Source of the DNA: Clavibacter michiganensis | GTDB taxonomy: Bacteria > Actinomycetota > Actinomycetes > Actinomycetales > Microbacteriaceae | NCBI RefSeq assembly: GCF_016907085.1 | Contig: NZ_JAFBBJ010000001.1 | Coordinates: forward strand, 3,100,001-3,164,000 | Length of the DNA stretch: 64,000 nt | Direction of reading: 5' to 3' | In this document: piece after piece, positions 26,095 to 38,115 of the stretch | Layout: each line of letters starts with the position of its first letter | Position numbering within the stretch: position 1 is the first letter of the stretch | Notes under the pieces: generated by a model | Database searches by the model: none | Seen by the model: the letters and a program-made list of their open reading frames with translations, nothing else | What the model was told of the DNA's origin: nothing | Made by a program: the position numbers and the translations under genes

Positions 26095-26583
26095 GTGACC
26101 CCGAACGTCGACCCGCACGGCGTGACCTGGCGCCGCGTCTCCCCGCGCCTCGTCGGCGTCGAGCTGGTGGGCGGCGTGATCACCGCCCTCGTGCTCGGCG
26201 GCATCGCCGTGTTCCTGTCCGTCGTCGGGGCGCCGGGCTGGATCCGCATCGTCCTCGGCGCCGCCGCGGTGATCGAGCTGGTGGTGACGCTCGTCATCGT
26301 CCCGCGCCGCGTGCGCGCGATGGGGTACCAGCTCCGCGAGGACGACCTCGTCTTCCGCCGCGGCATCATGTGGACCCGCGTCGTCGCCGTGCCCTACGGC
26401 CGGATGCAGCTCGTGGACATCACGCGCGGCCCCGTCGGCCGCCTGCTCGGCCTCGCCGACCTCAAGCTCGTCACCGCGGCGGCCGCGGCGGCCATCCAGA
26501 TCCCCGGGCTCACGAACGCGGACGCCGAGGAGCTGCGCGACCGCCTGGTCGCCCTCGCCGAGACGCGCCGGGCCGGCCTGTGA
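26095..26583 (+). CDS. PH-domain membrane protein (YdbS-like)
   Basis: A 162-residue protein with two N-terminal helices (about 22-42 and 48-66) followed by a bacterial PH-like domain: YQLREDDLVFRRGIMWTRVV, then VPYGRMQLVDITRGPVGRLL and IQIPGLTNADAEELRDRLV. Proteins of this type work in pairs with a larger YdbT partner, here the next gene, which overlaps by four bases. Start is GTG 26095. Function unproven; membrane or envelope homeostasis is suggested for relatives. Confidence 0.82.
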   Translation: MTPNVDPHGVTWRRVSPRLVGVELVGGVITALVLGGIAVFLSVVGAPGWIRIVLGAAAVIELVVTLVIVPRRVRAMGYQLREDDLVFRRGIMWTRVVAVPYGRMQLVDITRGPVGRLLGLADLKLVTAAAAAAIQIPGLTNADAEELRDRLVALAETRRAGL

Positions 26584-28403
26584 GCGACGCGACGCCCGAG
26601 GATCCGGCGGCGCGCCCGCCCGAGTCCGCGCCCGACGTCGCGCCGCCCGCCGCGGCGCCCGAGGCCGTCCCCGCCGCCGAGGCCCGCATCGCGGAGGAGC
26701 TCACCGACGGCGACTGGCACCGCCTGCACCCGGCCACCCCCGTGCTCCGCGGCGGGGTCCTCTTCATCGTCGCGATCGGCTTCCTCGTCTCGTCGCTGCG
26801 GGAGCAGCTCGTGGAGCAGTTCGTGCCCGGCCAGCGGCGGGACGGCGAGCAGGACCTCATCCCGATGCTCGTGGAGTCCGGCAGCCTCATCTGGGTCATC
26901 CTCGCCCTCCTCGCGTTCACCCTCCTCGCGGTCGGCGTCTCGTACCTCTCGTGGCGCATGCACACGTTCCGCGTCACGGAGGAGACCGTCGAGGTGCGCA
27001 GCGGCATCCTCTCCCGCACGAACCGGCGGGCCCGGCTCGACCGGATCCAGGGCGTCAACATCGTGCGCCCGCTCGTCGCGCGATTGATCGGCGCGGCCAA
27101 GCTCGAGATCCAGGTCGCTGGCAACGACGCCAACCTGCCGCTGCAGTACCTCCGCTCGCGCGACGCCGACGCGTTCCGGCTGCGCGTGCTGCGGCTCGCG
27201 TCCGGCGCGCGGGCCGAGGCGGCGGGATCCGCCCGGCCGTCCGCTCCGGCCGGCACCCCGCGCGGCTTCGTCGGCTCCCGCGTGGACGACTTCCTCGCGC
27301 CCGAGCTGGATCCGGACGCCGCCCCGCCGCAGTCCGTCGTCCGCATCCCCGTCCCGCGCCTCGTCGGCGCCGTGCTCCTGTCGGCGCCGACGGTCGTGCT
27401 CGTGCTGTTCGTGGTCGTCGGGATCCCGCTCATCGTGCGCTTCGAGGCCTGGTACCTCCTCGTGCCGCTGCTGCCGACGCTGCTGGGATCCGCCGGCTTC
27501 TTCGTGCGCCGCATCACGCGCTCGCTCCGCTACAGCGTCGCCGGCACGCCCGACGGCGTCCGGGTCGGCTTCGGCCTGCTGTCCACGAGCAACGACACCA
27601 TCCCGCCCGGCCGGATCCACGCGGTCGAGGTCGTGCAGCCGCTGCTCTGGCGCGCGGCCGGCTGGTGGGAGATCCGCATCACGCGCGCCTCGCACTCCTC
27701 GTCGCCGGGCGCCGCCGGCCAGCAGAACACGTCGATCCTCCCGGTGGGCGACCGCCGCGACGTCGACCGCGTGCTCGGCCTCGTCCTGCCCGACCTCGTC
27801 GGCGACCAGGCGCTCCGGCTCGTCGCCGTCGGCATGACCGGCCGCGGCGGAGACGACGACGGCTTCACGACGTCGCCCCGCCGCGCGTGGATCCTCAAGC
27901 CCTTCTCCTGGCGCCGCACCGGCTTCGCGGTCGACGCGTCTGCGTTCCTCGTGCGCCGCGGCATGATCTGGCGCCGCCTCGTCATCGTCCCGCACGCCCG
28001 GACGCAGGGCGTCGACCTCACGCAGGGCCCGATCGACCGCCGCCTGGACCTCGTCTCGGTGCGCGCCGCAACCGTCGCCGGCCCCGTCGACACGCGGCTC
28101 GGCGCCATCGACCGCGCCACCGGCATGGAGCTGTCGACCCGGCTGGTCCAGGCCGCCGTGGCCTCCGCCCGATCCGACACGTCCGCGCGCTGGGGCGCCG
28201 AGGCCGCGAGCTGGCCGGCGCCGGGATCCGCGTCCGCCGCTGCCGCTGCACCGGCCGTCGCCGCACCCGCGGCGGCTGCACCCGCCGACAGCGCACCCGC
28301 CGCACCCGCACTGCCCGACCCCGACCCCGCCCCCGACGCCGCCTGGCCGCCCCCCAGCGCCGACGCCCCGCGCCACCGATCCACCCCCGAGGACCCCGCA
28401 TGA
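26580..28403 (+). CDS. Large PH-domain membrane protein (YdbT-like)
   Basis: A 607-residue protein with an acidic Pro/Ala N-terminal tail (1-45), two pairs of membrane helices (about 58-75 and 100-125; 255-285 and 290-310) and three PH-like segments. Each contains a motif of the type RRARLDRIQGVNIVRPLVAR, IPPGRIHAVEVVQPLLWRA or VPHARTQGVDLTQGPIDRRL. It ends in about 65 Ala/Pro-rich residues. It overlaps the smaller PH-domain gene (GTGA) and the DUF2520 gene (ATGA), so it is translated with both. Confidence 0.82.
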   Translation: MSDATPEDPAARPPESAPDVAPPAAAPEAVPAAEARIAEELTDGDWHRLHPATPVLRGGVLFIVAIGFLVSSLREQLVEQFVPGQRRDGEQDLIPMLVESGSLIWVILALLAFTLLAVGVSYLSWRMHTFRVTEETVEVRSGILSRTNRRARLDRIQGVNIVRPLVARLIGAAKLEIQVAGNDANLPLQYLRSRDADAFRLRVLRLASGARAEAAGSARPSAPAGTPRGFVGSRVDDFLAPELDPDAAPPQSVVRIPVPRLVGAVLLSAPTVVLVLFVVVGIPLIVRFEAWYLLVPLLPTLLGSAGFFVRRITRSLRYSVAGTPDGVRVGFGLLSTSNDTIPPGRIHAVEVVQPLLWRAAGWWEIRITRASHSSSPGAAGQQNTSILPVGDRRDVDRVLGLVLPDLVGDQALRLVAVGMTGRGGDDDGFTTSPRRAWILKPFSWRRTGFAVDASAFLVRRGMIWRRLVIVPHARTQGVDLTQGPIDRRLDLVSVRAATVAGPVDTRLGAIDRATGMELSTRLVQAAVASARSDTSARWGAEAASWPAPGSASAAAAAPAVAAPAAAAPADSAPAAPALPDPDPAPDAAWPPPSADAPRHRSTPEDPA

Positions 28404-29161
28404 CCGCCCCCTCCCAGCGCTCCGGCCGCCTCGGCGTGGGCATCGTCGGCGCGGGCCGCGTCGGCCCCGTCCTCGGTGCCGCCCTCGCCGGTGCCGGCCA
28501 CGCGATCACGGGCATCTCCGCGGTCTCGGAGGCGAGCCGCGAGCGCGCGGAGGCGATGCTGCCGGGCGTCCCCGTGCTCGAGATCCCCGACCTCGTCGAG
28601 CGGAGCGAGCTCGTGATCCTCGCCGTCCCCGACGCCGAGCTGCCCGGCCTCGTCGCGGGCCTCGCCGCCACGGGCGCCTGGCAGGCCGGCCAGCTCGTCG
28701 TGCACACGTCGGCGGCGCACGGGATCCAGGTGCTCGCGCCCGCGTTCGCGTCCGGCATCATCCCGCTCGCCATCCACCCCGCGATGTCGTTCACCGGCAC
28801 GAGCATGGACCTCAGCCGCATGGTCGACAGCTGGTTCGCCGTGACCGCGCCCGCGCCCGTGCTCCCCATCGCGCAGGTGCTCGTCGTGGAGATGGGCGGG
28901 GAGCCCGTCGTCGTGGAGGAGCGCGACCGCCCGGCGTACGCGGAGGCCATCGCCACCGCGACCACGTTCTCCACCGCCATCGTCGACCAGGCCGCCGGCC
29001 TCCTCGCGGGCATCGGCGTCGAGGAGCCGGGCCGCGTGCTCGGCCCGCTGATCCGCTCGGCCGTCGACGACGCGCTCCGCCGCTCCTCCCCGGCGGGCGG
29101 CGCGCGCCTCACGACCGGCGACGTGCCGCTGCCGACGGACGAGGGGCCCGCCGCGCACTAA
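28400..29161 (+). CDS. Rossmann-fold plus DUF2520 protein upstream of panC
   Basis: A 253-residue protein. LGVGIVGAGRVGPVLGAALA (11-30) is an NAD(P)-binding loop, and SELVILAVPDAELPGLVAG resembles ProC/PanE-like dehydrogenases. The C-terminal helical domain (about 130-235; IPLAIHPAMSFTGT, YAEAIATATTFSTAIVDQAA) is DUF2520. This pair of domains lies next to panC in many actinobacteria, so a pantothenate-linked reductase role is plausible but unproven. It overlaps the PH-domain gene by four bases. Confidence 0.82.
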   Translation: MTAPSQRSGRLGVGIVGAGRVGPVLGAALAGAGHAITGISAVSEASRERAEAMLPGVPVLEIPDLVERSELVILAVPDAELPGLVAGLAATGAWQAGQLVVHTSAAHGIQVLAPAFASGIIPLAIHPAMSFTGTSMDLSRMVDSWFAVTAPAPVLPIAQVLVVEMGGEPVVVEERDRPAYAEAIATATTFSTAIVDQAAGLLAGIGVEEPGRVLGPLIRSAVDDALRRSSPAGGARLTTGDVPLPTDEGPAAH

Positions 29162-29203
29162 CCTGTCGTGTCCGCGTCCCGAGCACCCGAGGAGCACCAC
29201 GGC

Positions 29204-30082
29204 ATGACGATCCCCGCGCCCACCGTCGTCACCGGCATCGCCGAGCTGCGCGCCCGCGTCCGCGACCACCGGGCCGCGCGCACGGCCGCGGGGGAGGCGC
29301 CCGTCGTCGTCCTCGTCCCCACCATGGGCGCGCTGCACGAGGGCCACCTCGCGCACGCGCGCCGCGCCCGCGAGCTCGGCTCCCTCGTGGTCGTCTCGAT
29401 CTTCGTCAACCCCCTGCAGTTCGGCGCGGGCGAGGACCTCGACGCGTACCCGCGCACGCTCGACGCCGACGTCGCCGCGCTCGCGGAGACCGGCGCCGAC
29501 CTCGTCTTCGCGCCCTCCGCGGCCGAGATGTACCCGGACGGCCCCGCGCGCATCCGCGTCACCGGCGGATCCGTCGCCCTCACCCTGGAGGGCCGCTCCC
29601 GCCCCGGTCACTTCGACGGCATGCTCACCGTCGTGGCGAAGCTCCTGCACATCGTGGCGCCCGACGTCGCCACCTTCGGCCGTAAGGACGCGCAGCAGCT
29701 GCACCTCGTGCGCCGCATGGTGCGCGACCTCGACCTGCCCGTCCGCATCGAGGAGCTGCCCACGGTGCGCGAGCCCGACGGCCTCGCCCTCTCCAGCCGC
29801 AACCGCTACCTCGACGACCGCGAGCGCCGCGCAGCCCGCGTCATCCCGGCCGCCCTCGAGGCCGCCCAGAGCGCCGGGGACCGCGGCATCGACGCCGTCA
29901 TCGCCGCCGCCCAGTCCGTGGTGATGGGGGAGCCCGCCGTCGCGCTCGACTACTTCCAGGTGGTGGATCCGACCACATTCGAGTCCGTCGACGACGGCTT
30001 CACGGGCGTCGCGCTCGCCGTCGTCGCCGCCCGCGTCGGCAGCACGCGCCTCATCGACAACGAGACCGTCGTCATCGCCTGA
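29204..30082 (+). CDS. panC: Pantothenate synthetase
   Basis: A 292-residue enzyme that condenses pantoate and beta-alanine with [23 protein letters not shown] holds the HxGH-type motif, [20 protein letters not shown] and [20 protein letters not shown] bind substrate, and [11 protein letters not shown] is the KMSKS-like end. GAGGAG upstream favours ATG 29204 over the in-frame GTG 29168. It follows the DUF2520 gene by 42 bp; no panB or panD is in the window. Confidence 0.95.
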   Translation: MTIPAPTVVTGIAELRARVRDHRAARTAAGEAPVVVLVPTMGALHEGHLAHARRARELGSLVVVSIFVNPLQFGAGEDLDAYPRTLDADVAALAETGADLVFAPSAAEMYPDGPARIRVTGGSVALTLEGRSRPGHFDGMLTVVAKLLHIVAPDVATFGRKDAQQLHLVRRMVRDLDLPVRIEELPTVREPDGLALSSRNRYLDDRERRAARVIPAALEAAQSAGDRGIDAVIAAAQSVVMGEPAVALDYFQVVDPTTFESVDDGFTGVALAVVAARVGSTRLIDNETVVIA

Positions 30083-30195
30083 CCTCGCGGGCATCCGATC
30101 CGCGGGCGTGCCCGGGCCCCGCCCGCACCTGCGAGAATCGACGGGAGGCCGCTCGGCCGCCCACGAACCCACGACCCGCGAGGATCCGCCCGCAC

Positions 30196-31737
30196 ATGAC
30201 CGACAGCCCCGGAACGCCCGCGACGCCCGAGACCGCCCCCGCTCCCGCCGTGGAGGGATCCGCCGAGGACGTCGCCGAGCAGAAGGCCGTGCGCCTCGCC
30301 AAGCGCGCCCGCCTCAACGCCGAGGGCGGCCCCGGCGGGGGCGCGTACCCCGTGCAGGTCCCGGTCACAACGACCATCCCGGCCGTCCGCGCCGAGTTCG
30401 GCCACCTCGAGCCCGGCGAGGAGACCGACCACGTGGTCGGCATCGCCGGCCGCGTCGTCCACTTCCGCAACACCGGCAAGCTCTGCTTCGCCACGCTCCA
30501 GGCGGGCGACGGCACGCGCATCCAGGCCATGATCTCGCTGGCCGAGGTCGGCGACGAGGCGCTCGCCGCGTGGAAGGAGCTCGTCGACCTGGGCGACCAC
30601 GTCTTCGTCGCGGGCCGCGTCATCGCGAGCCGGAAGGGCGAGCTGTCCATCATGGCGACCGAGTGGCGCATCGCATCGAAGGCCCTGCTGCCCCTGCCGA
30701 ACCTCCACTCCGAGCTCTCCGACGAGACCCGGGTCCGCAGCCGCTACCTCGACCTCATCGTGCGCGACCAGGCGCGCAAGAACGTCCTCGACCGCGCGAA
30801 GGTCAACGCCTCGATGCGCGAGACGTTCCGGAAGCGGGGCTACGTCGAGGTCGAGACGCCCATGCTGCAGGTGATGCACGGCGGCGCGTCCGCCCGCCCG
30901 TTCGTCACGCACTCCAACGCCTTCGACACGGAGATGTACCTCCGCATCGCGCCCGAGCTCTATCTCAAGCGCGCGGTCGTCGGCGGCATCGACCGCGTCT
31001 TCGAGATCAACCGCAACTTCCGCAACGAGGGCGCCGACTCGACGCACAGCCCCGAGTTCGCGATGCTCGAGGCGTACGAGGCCTACGGCGACTACACCTC
31101 CATCGCGGAGCTCACCCAGACCCTGGTGCAGGACGCCGCGATGGCCGTCGCCGGCGGACACGTGGTCACGTGGGCCGACGGCACCGAGTACGACCTCGGC
31201 GGCGAGTGGGACCGGATCTCCATGTACGGCTCGCTGAGCGAGGCCGCGGGTGTCGAGATCACGCCCGCCACGACCGTCGACGAGCTCCAGGCCATCGCCG
31301 ATCGCGAGGGCGTCGTCGTGCCGCTGAGCACGCACGGCAAGCTCGTCGAGGAGCTCTGGGAGCACTTCGTCAAGGGCGGGCTCGAGCGCCCCACCTTCGT
31401 CCTCGACTTCCCTGTCGAGACCTCGCCGCTCACGCGCGCGCACCGCTCCATCGAGGGCGTCGTCGAGAAGTGGGACCTCTACATCCGCGGCTTCGAGCTG
31501 GCCACCGGCTACTCCGAGCTCGTGGACCCCGTCGTCCAGCGCGAGCGCTTCGTCGACCAGGCGCGCCAGTCGGCGCGCGGCGACGACGAGGCCATGCCGC
31601 TCGACGAGGAGTTCCTCCGTGCCCTCGAGCACGGCATGCCGCCCTCGGGCGGCATGGGCATGGGGGTCGACCGGCTCCTCATGGCCATCACCGGTCTCGG
31701 CATCCGCGAGACCATCCTGTTCCCTCTAGTGAAGTAG
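30196..31737 (+). CDS. lysS: Lysyl-tRNA synthetase, class II
   Basis: A 513-residue enzyme charging tRNA-Lys. After a disordered N-terminus, an OB-fold anticodon domain (about 75-175) includes [20 protein letters not shown]. Motif 2 is [20 protein letters not shown] and motif 3 is [25 protein letters not shown] lies 14 bases before ATG. It is separated from panC by 113 bp and followed closely by two tiny membrane-protein genes. Confidence 0.96.
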   Translation: MTDSPGTPATPETAPAPAVEGSAEDVAEQKAVRLAKRARLNAEGGPGGGAYPVQVPVTTTIPAVRAEFGHLEPGEETDHVVGIAGRVVHFRNTGKLCFATLQAGDGTRIQAMISLAEVGDEALAAWKELVDLGDHVFVAGRVIASRKGELSIMATEWRIASKALLPLPNLHSELSDETRVRSRYLDLIVRDQARKNVLDRAKVNASMRETFRKRGYVEVETPMLQVMHGGASARPFVTHSNAFDTEMYLRIAPELYLKRAVVGGIDRVFEINRNFRNEGADSTHSPEFAMLEAYEAYGDYTSIAELTQTLVQDAAMAVAGGHVVTWADGTEYDLGGEWDRISMYGSLSEAAGVEITPATTVDELQAIADREGVVVPLSTHGKLVEELWEHFVKGGLERPTFVLDFPVETSPLTRAHRSIEGVVEKWDLYIRGFELATGYSELVDPVVQRERFVDQARQSARGDDEAMPLDEEFLRALEHGMPPSGGMGMGVDRLLMAITGLGIRETILFPLVK

Positions 31738-31743
31738 GCGACC

Positions 31744-31869
31744 ATGCCATTAGGCCCCGACGGCTCGAACCCGAAGAAGCCCACCACCGCGCGCTACGCC
31801 CTCTGGATCATCGTGGGCGGCATCGCCGTCGTCATGATCGGCCAGGGCGTCTACGGCATCCTCACCTAG
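31744..31869 (+). CDS. 41-residue single-pass membrane protein
   Basis: An ATG at 31744, six bases after the lysS stop, opens a 41-codon frame ending at TAG 31867-31869. The product has a polar N-terminus (MPLGPDGSNPKKPTTARY) and one hydrophobic helix (ALWIIVGGIAVVMIGQGVYG). The clean polar/hydrophobic layout and position after lysS support a real gene, probably co-transcribed. Function unknown. Confidence 0.55.
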   Translation: MPLGPDGSNPKKPTTARYALWIIVGGIAVVMIGQGVYGILT

Positions 31870-31890
31870 AGCGCGGCGTATCCTTCTCGC

Positions 31891-32073
31891 ATGGATGATT
31901 TCTGGGCGAGCGCGATCTGGTCGATCCTCCCCACCCTCGGCGTGGGCCTGATCTTCTGGTTCATCATGCGAGCGGTCATCCAGGCGGACAAGCAGGAGCG
32001 CAAGGCCTACGCCGCCATCGAGGCGAAGGAGCGCGCCCGCATGGGCGTGCCCGCGCCCGACGCCGACCGCTAG
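31891..32073 (+). CDS. 60-residue membrane protein
   Basis: A small protein with one N-terminal helix (IWSILPTLGVGLIFWFIMRA) followed by a charged amphipathic helix (DKQERKAYAAIEAKERARM). There is no strong ribosome binding site, but the helix followed by a Lys/Glu/Arg-rich tail is a regular small-protein pattern. It lies 21 bp after the 41-residue gene and 154 bp before clpC. Function unknown. Confidence 0.6.
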   Translation: MDDFWASAIWSILPTLGVGLIFWFIMRAVIQADKQERKAYAAIEAKERARMGVPAPDADR

Positions 32074-32132
32074 CGCGGACCGCACTCGTCGGCCGCTCCC
32101 GGCCCGGATCCGCCGCCCGCCGCATCGCGTCA

Positions 32133-32146
32133 CGCCCACGGCGAAC
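32133..32146 (-). promoter_or_regulatory. ClgR-type box upstream of clpC
   Basis: On the minus strand the bases read GTTCGC-CGTGG-GCG, which fits the GTTCGC-N5-GCG motif bound by the actinobacterial protease regulator ClgR. It lies 82 bp before the clpC ATG and about 35 bp before a possible -10 TACATA at 32182. clgR itself is not in the window. Confidence 0.55.
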
Positions 32147-32227
32147 AGGGGCATGCACTCCTCGGACCCGTCGTTACTCTCTACATATCGGCGCCGGCCC
32201 CCTGCCCCGGTGCCCAGGGAGATACAG

Positions 32228-34738
<2,511 letters not shown>

Positions 34739-34758
34739 CGAGCAGCCAGCGCCACCAC

Positions 34759-34796
34759 GACGGCCCGTCGTCCCCGAGAGGGGGCGGCGGGCCGTC
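34759..34796 (+). terminator. Terminator hairpin after clpC
   Basis: GACGGCCCGTCGTCCCC (34759-34775) pairs with 34780-34796 over 17 bp with two G-U pairs around the loop GAGA. It starts 21 bases after the clpC stop. There is no U-run. Confidence 0.75.
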
Positions 34797-34900
34797 GCCG
34801 TGTCCGGGCTGCGGGTCCGCCGGGTGCCGCTGTCGTCCCTCCCGGCCGCGGGCCAGGATGGACGAGGGGCGGAACCGCCCCACGAAGGAGATGCCAGCTG

Positions 34901-35784
34901 ATGAGAATCGCCGTCACCGGAGGCTCGGGGAAGCTCGGCCGCCACGTCGTGGCCGACCTGCGCGCCCACGGACACGAGGTCACCAACATCGACCAGGTGG
35001 GGGAGCGCGGATCCGGCTACGTCCGCGTCGACACCACCGACTACGGGCAGGTGGTGGACGCGCTGTTCGGCGTCCAGGACCTGCATGACGGGTTCGACGC
35101 CGTCGTCCACCTCGCCGCGATCCCGGCCCCCGCGATCCTCAGCGACGTGGCCACGTTCCACAACAACATGCTCACGAGCTTCAACGTCTTCCAGGCCGCG
35201 CGCCGGGCGGGCATCAAGAAGGTCGTCTACGCCTCCAGCGAGACCGTGCTCGGCCTGCCGTTCGACGTGCCGCCGCCGTACCTCCCCGTCGACGAGGAGT
35301 ACCCCGCGCAGCCGAACAGCACCTACTCGCTCGTGAAGCACCTCGAGGAGCAGATGGCGATCGAGCTGTGCCGCTGGGATCCGGAGCTGCAGGTCACCGC
35401 GCTCCGCTTCTCCAACGTCATGGACGTGGACGACTACGACGAGTTCCCCGGGTTCGACGACGACGCGCTCGCGCGCAAGTGGAACCTGTGGGGCTACATC
35501 GACGGCCGCGACGGCGCGCAGGCCGTCCGCAAGGCGCTCGAGCACGACGCGCCGGGCTTCGACCGCTTCATCGTCGCGAACGCCGACACCGTGATGAGCC
35601 GCTCGTCGGCCGAGCTCGCCGCCGAGGTCTTCCCGGGCGTCGAGGTCACGAAGGACCTGGGCGAGCACGAGACGCTGCTGTCCATCGACAAGGCCCGCCG
35701 GATCCTCGGCTACGAGCCCGAGCACACCTGGCGGGACCACGCTCCGGCCACCACGGGCGACGACCCGGTCGCGGGGCACCCGTC

Positions 35785-35788
<4 letters not shown>
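34901..35788 (+). CDS. NAD-dependent epimerase/dehydratase (extended SDR)
   Basis: A 295-residue sugar-epimerase-like SDR. MRIAVTGGSGKLGRHVVADL gives the GxxGxxG loop, VVHLAAIPAPAIL the family strand, VVYASSETVLG the catalytic Ser region, and YSLVKHLEEQMAIEL the Tyr-x3-Lys pair. AAGGAG at 34885-34890 is ten bases before the ATG. It overlaps the following aldo/keto reductase gene by four bases, suggesting a two-enzyme sugar or aldehyde pathway. Substrate unknown. Confidence 0.85.
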
Positions 35789-36762
<974 letters not shown>

Positions 36763-36792
36763 CCGCTCCGGGGATCGCCCGCGTCGCCCGAC

Positions 36793-36821
36793 TTGCGCGG
36801 ACGATCCCCGTCACCTACTCT
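36793..36821 (+). promoter_or_regulatory. rplJ-rplL promoter
   Basis: TTGCGC (36793-36798), a 17-base spacer and TACTCT (36816-36821) form a convincing vegetative promoter about 240 bp upstream of rplJ. Transcription would start near 36828. Confidence 0.7.
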
Positions 36822-36827
36822 TAGCGG

Positions 36828-37063
36828 AGCCACAGACCGCTGGTCGTCGGCGTGCCTCCGCGAGGGGATGCGCCGGACGAAGGTTCACTCAGGTGAAGGC
36901 CCGCGCAGGTGATCGAAGCACGATGCAGCGCATGCCCTGAGGGCCTGCGCGACACTCCCGCTCCGGCCTCCTGTGCCGGAGCGTTTCTCATGTGTGCAGC
37001 CGGGGGCTGCCAGCACCTCGCACCGCTTCCGCGGTGTCGGGGAACCACGTGATAAGGAGTGCC
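36828..37063 (+). ncRNA. Ribosomal protein L10-type leader
   Basis: The long untranslated region between the promoter and rplJ holds several stem-loops, as expected for the L10 leader, which the L10(L7/L12) complex binds to repress its own synthesis. A terminator-like hairpin followed by GTTTCTC sits inside it at 36959-36989. The assignment rests on position, length and hairpins; the protein-binding kink-turn was not modelled. Confidence 0.6.
36959..36989 (+). terminator. Attenuator hairpin within the L10 leader
   Basis: CGCTCCGGC (36959-36967) pairs perfectly with GCCGGAGCG (36975-36983) around CTCCTGT, then TTTCTC. It is the only hairpin of the region followed by a U-rich run, so it can act as a regulated intrinsic terminator ahead of rplJ. 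Confidence 0.65.
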
Positions 37064-37579
37064 ATGGCGAACAAGGAAGCCTCGGTCGCCGAGCTCGCGG
37101 AGAAGTTCCGCAGCTCGAACGCCGTACTGCTCACCGAGTACCGCGGTCTCACCGTTGCCCAGCTCAAGCAGCTGCGGAAGAGCATCAGTGCAGACGCGAC
37201 CTACGCCGTGGTGAAGAACACGCTGACCAAGATCGCGGCGAACCAGGCGGGGATCTCGTCGTTCGACGACGAGCTCGTCGGCCCGTCCGCGATCGCGTTC
37301 GTGCACGGCGACACCGTCGCCGTCGCGAAGGCGCTGCGCACCTTCACCAAGGCCAACCCTCTTCTCGTCGTGAAGGGCGGTTACTTCGACGGCAACCCCC
37401 TGACGGCGGACGAGGTGAACAAGCTCGCCGACCTCGAGTCGCGGGAGGTGCTGCTGGGCAAGCTCGCCGGCGCCTTCAAGGCCTCGCTCTTCGGCGCGGC
37501 GTACCTGTTCAACGCACCGCTCTCGCAGGCCGTACGCACCGTCGAGGCGCTGCGCGAGAAGCAGGAATCGGCTCAGTAG
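37064..37579 (+). CDS. rplJ: 50S ribosomal protein L10
   Basis: A 171-residue stalk-base protein. [20 protein letters not shown] and [20 protein letters not shown] are the conserved N-terminus; [12 protein letters not shown] contacts 23S rRNA; the C-terminal helix [19 protein letters not shown] anchors L7/L12 dimers. AAGGAG precedes ATG. It forms an operon with rplL, 74 bp downstream, behind the L10 leader. Confidence 0.97.
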   Translation: MANKEASVAELAEKFRSSNAVLLTEYRGLTVAQLKQLRKSISADATYAVVKNTLTKIAANQAGISSFDDELVGPSAIAFVHGDTVAVAKALRTFTKANPLLVVKGGYFDGNPLTADEVNKLADLESREVLLGKLAGAFKASLFGAAYLFNAPLSQAVRTVEALREKQESAQ

Positions 37580-37653
37580 CACCCCTCGGGTCCCATCCCC
37601 GGGGCGCGATGCACTGATCCATCAGACACCACACCAACCCAAGGAGAATCACC

Positions 37654-38037
37654 ATGGCAAAGCTCTCGAACGACGAGCTCATCGAGGCCTTCAAGGAGCT
37701 CACGCTCATCGAGCTCAGCGACTTCGTCAAGAAGTTCGAGGAGGTCTTCGAGGTCACCGCCGCGGCGCCCGTCGCCGCTGCCGCCGCCCCCGGCTCGGCC
37801 GCCCCCGCGGAGGAGGTCGAGGAGAAGACGTCCTTCGACGTCATCCTCGAGGCCGCCGGCGACAAGAAGATCCAGGTCATCAAGGAGGTGCGCGCCCTCA
37901 CGAGCCTCGGTCTCGGCGAGGCGAAGGCGCTCGTCGACGGAGCCCCCAAGGCCGTCCTGGAGGGCGCCAACAAGGAGGCCGCCGACAAGGCCAAGGCGCA
38001 GCTCGAGGCCGCGGGCGCGACGGTCACCGTCAAGTAG
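37654..38037 (+). CDS. rplL: 50S ribosomal protein L7/L12
   Basis: A 127-residue stalk protein recruiting translation factors. N-terminal dimer domain: [20 protein letters not shown]; Ala/Pro hinge near 35-55; C-terminal domain: [20 protein letters not shown] and [26 protein letters not shown] lies just upstream. The strong hairpin at 38059-38092 ends the operon. Confidence 0.97.
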   Translation: MAKLSNDELIEAFKELTLIELSDFVKKFEEVFEVTAAAPVAAAAAPGSAAPAEEVEEKTSFDVILEAAGDKKIQVIKEVRALTSLGLGEAKALVDGAPKAVLEGANKEAADKAKAQLEAAGATVTVK

Positions 38038-38058
38038 CTCGCACCACAGCACAGCGCT

Positions 38059-38092
38059 CAGGGCGCCGATCCCCTCGGGGGTCGGCGCCCTG
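38059..38092. terminator. Terminator after rplL
   Basis: CAGGGCGCCGATCCCC pairs with GGGGGTCGGCGCCCTG, about 15 bp with one G-U pair. It lies between rplL and the convergent LuxR-type gene and can serve both. Confidence 0.8.
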
Positions 38093-38115
38093 CGTCGTCC
38101 CCGGGCTCGGTCGGC

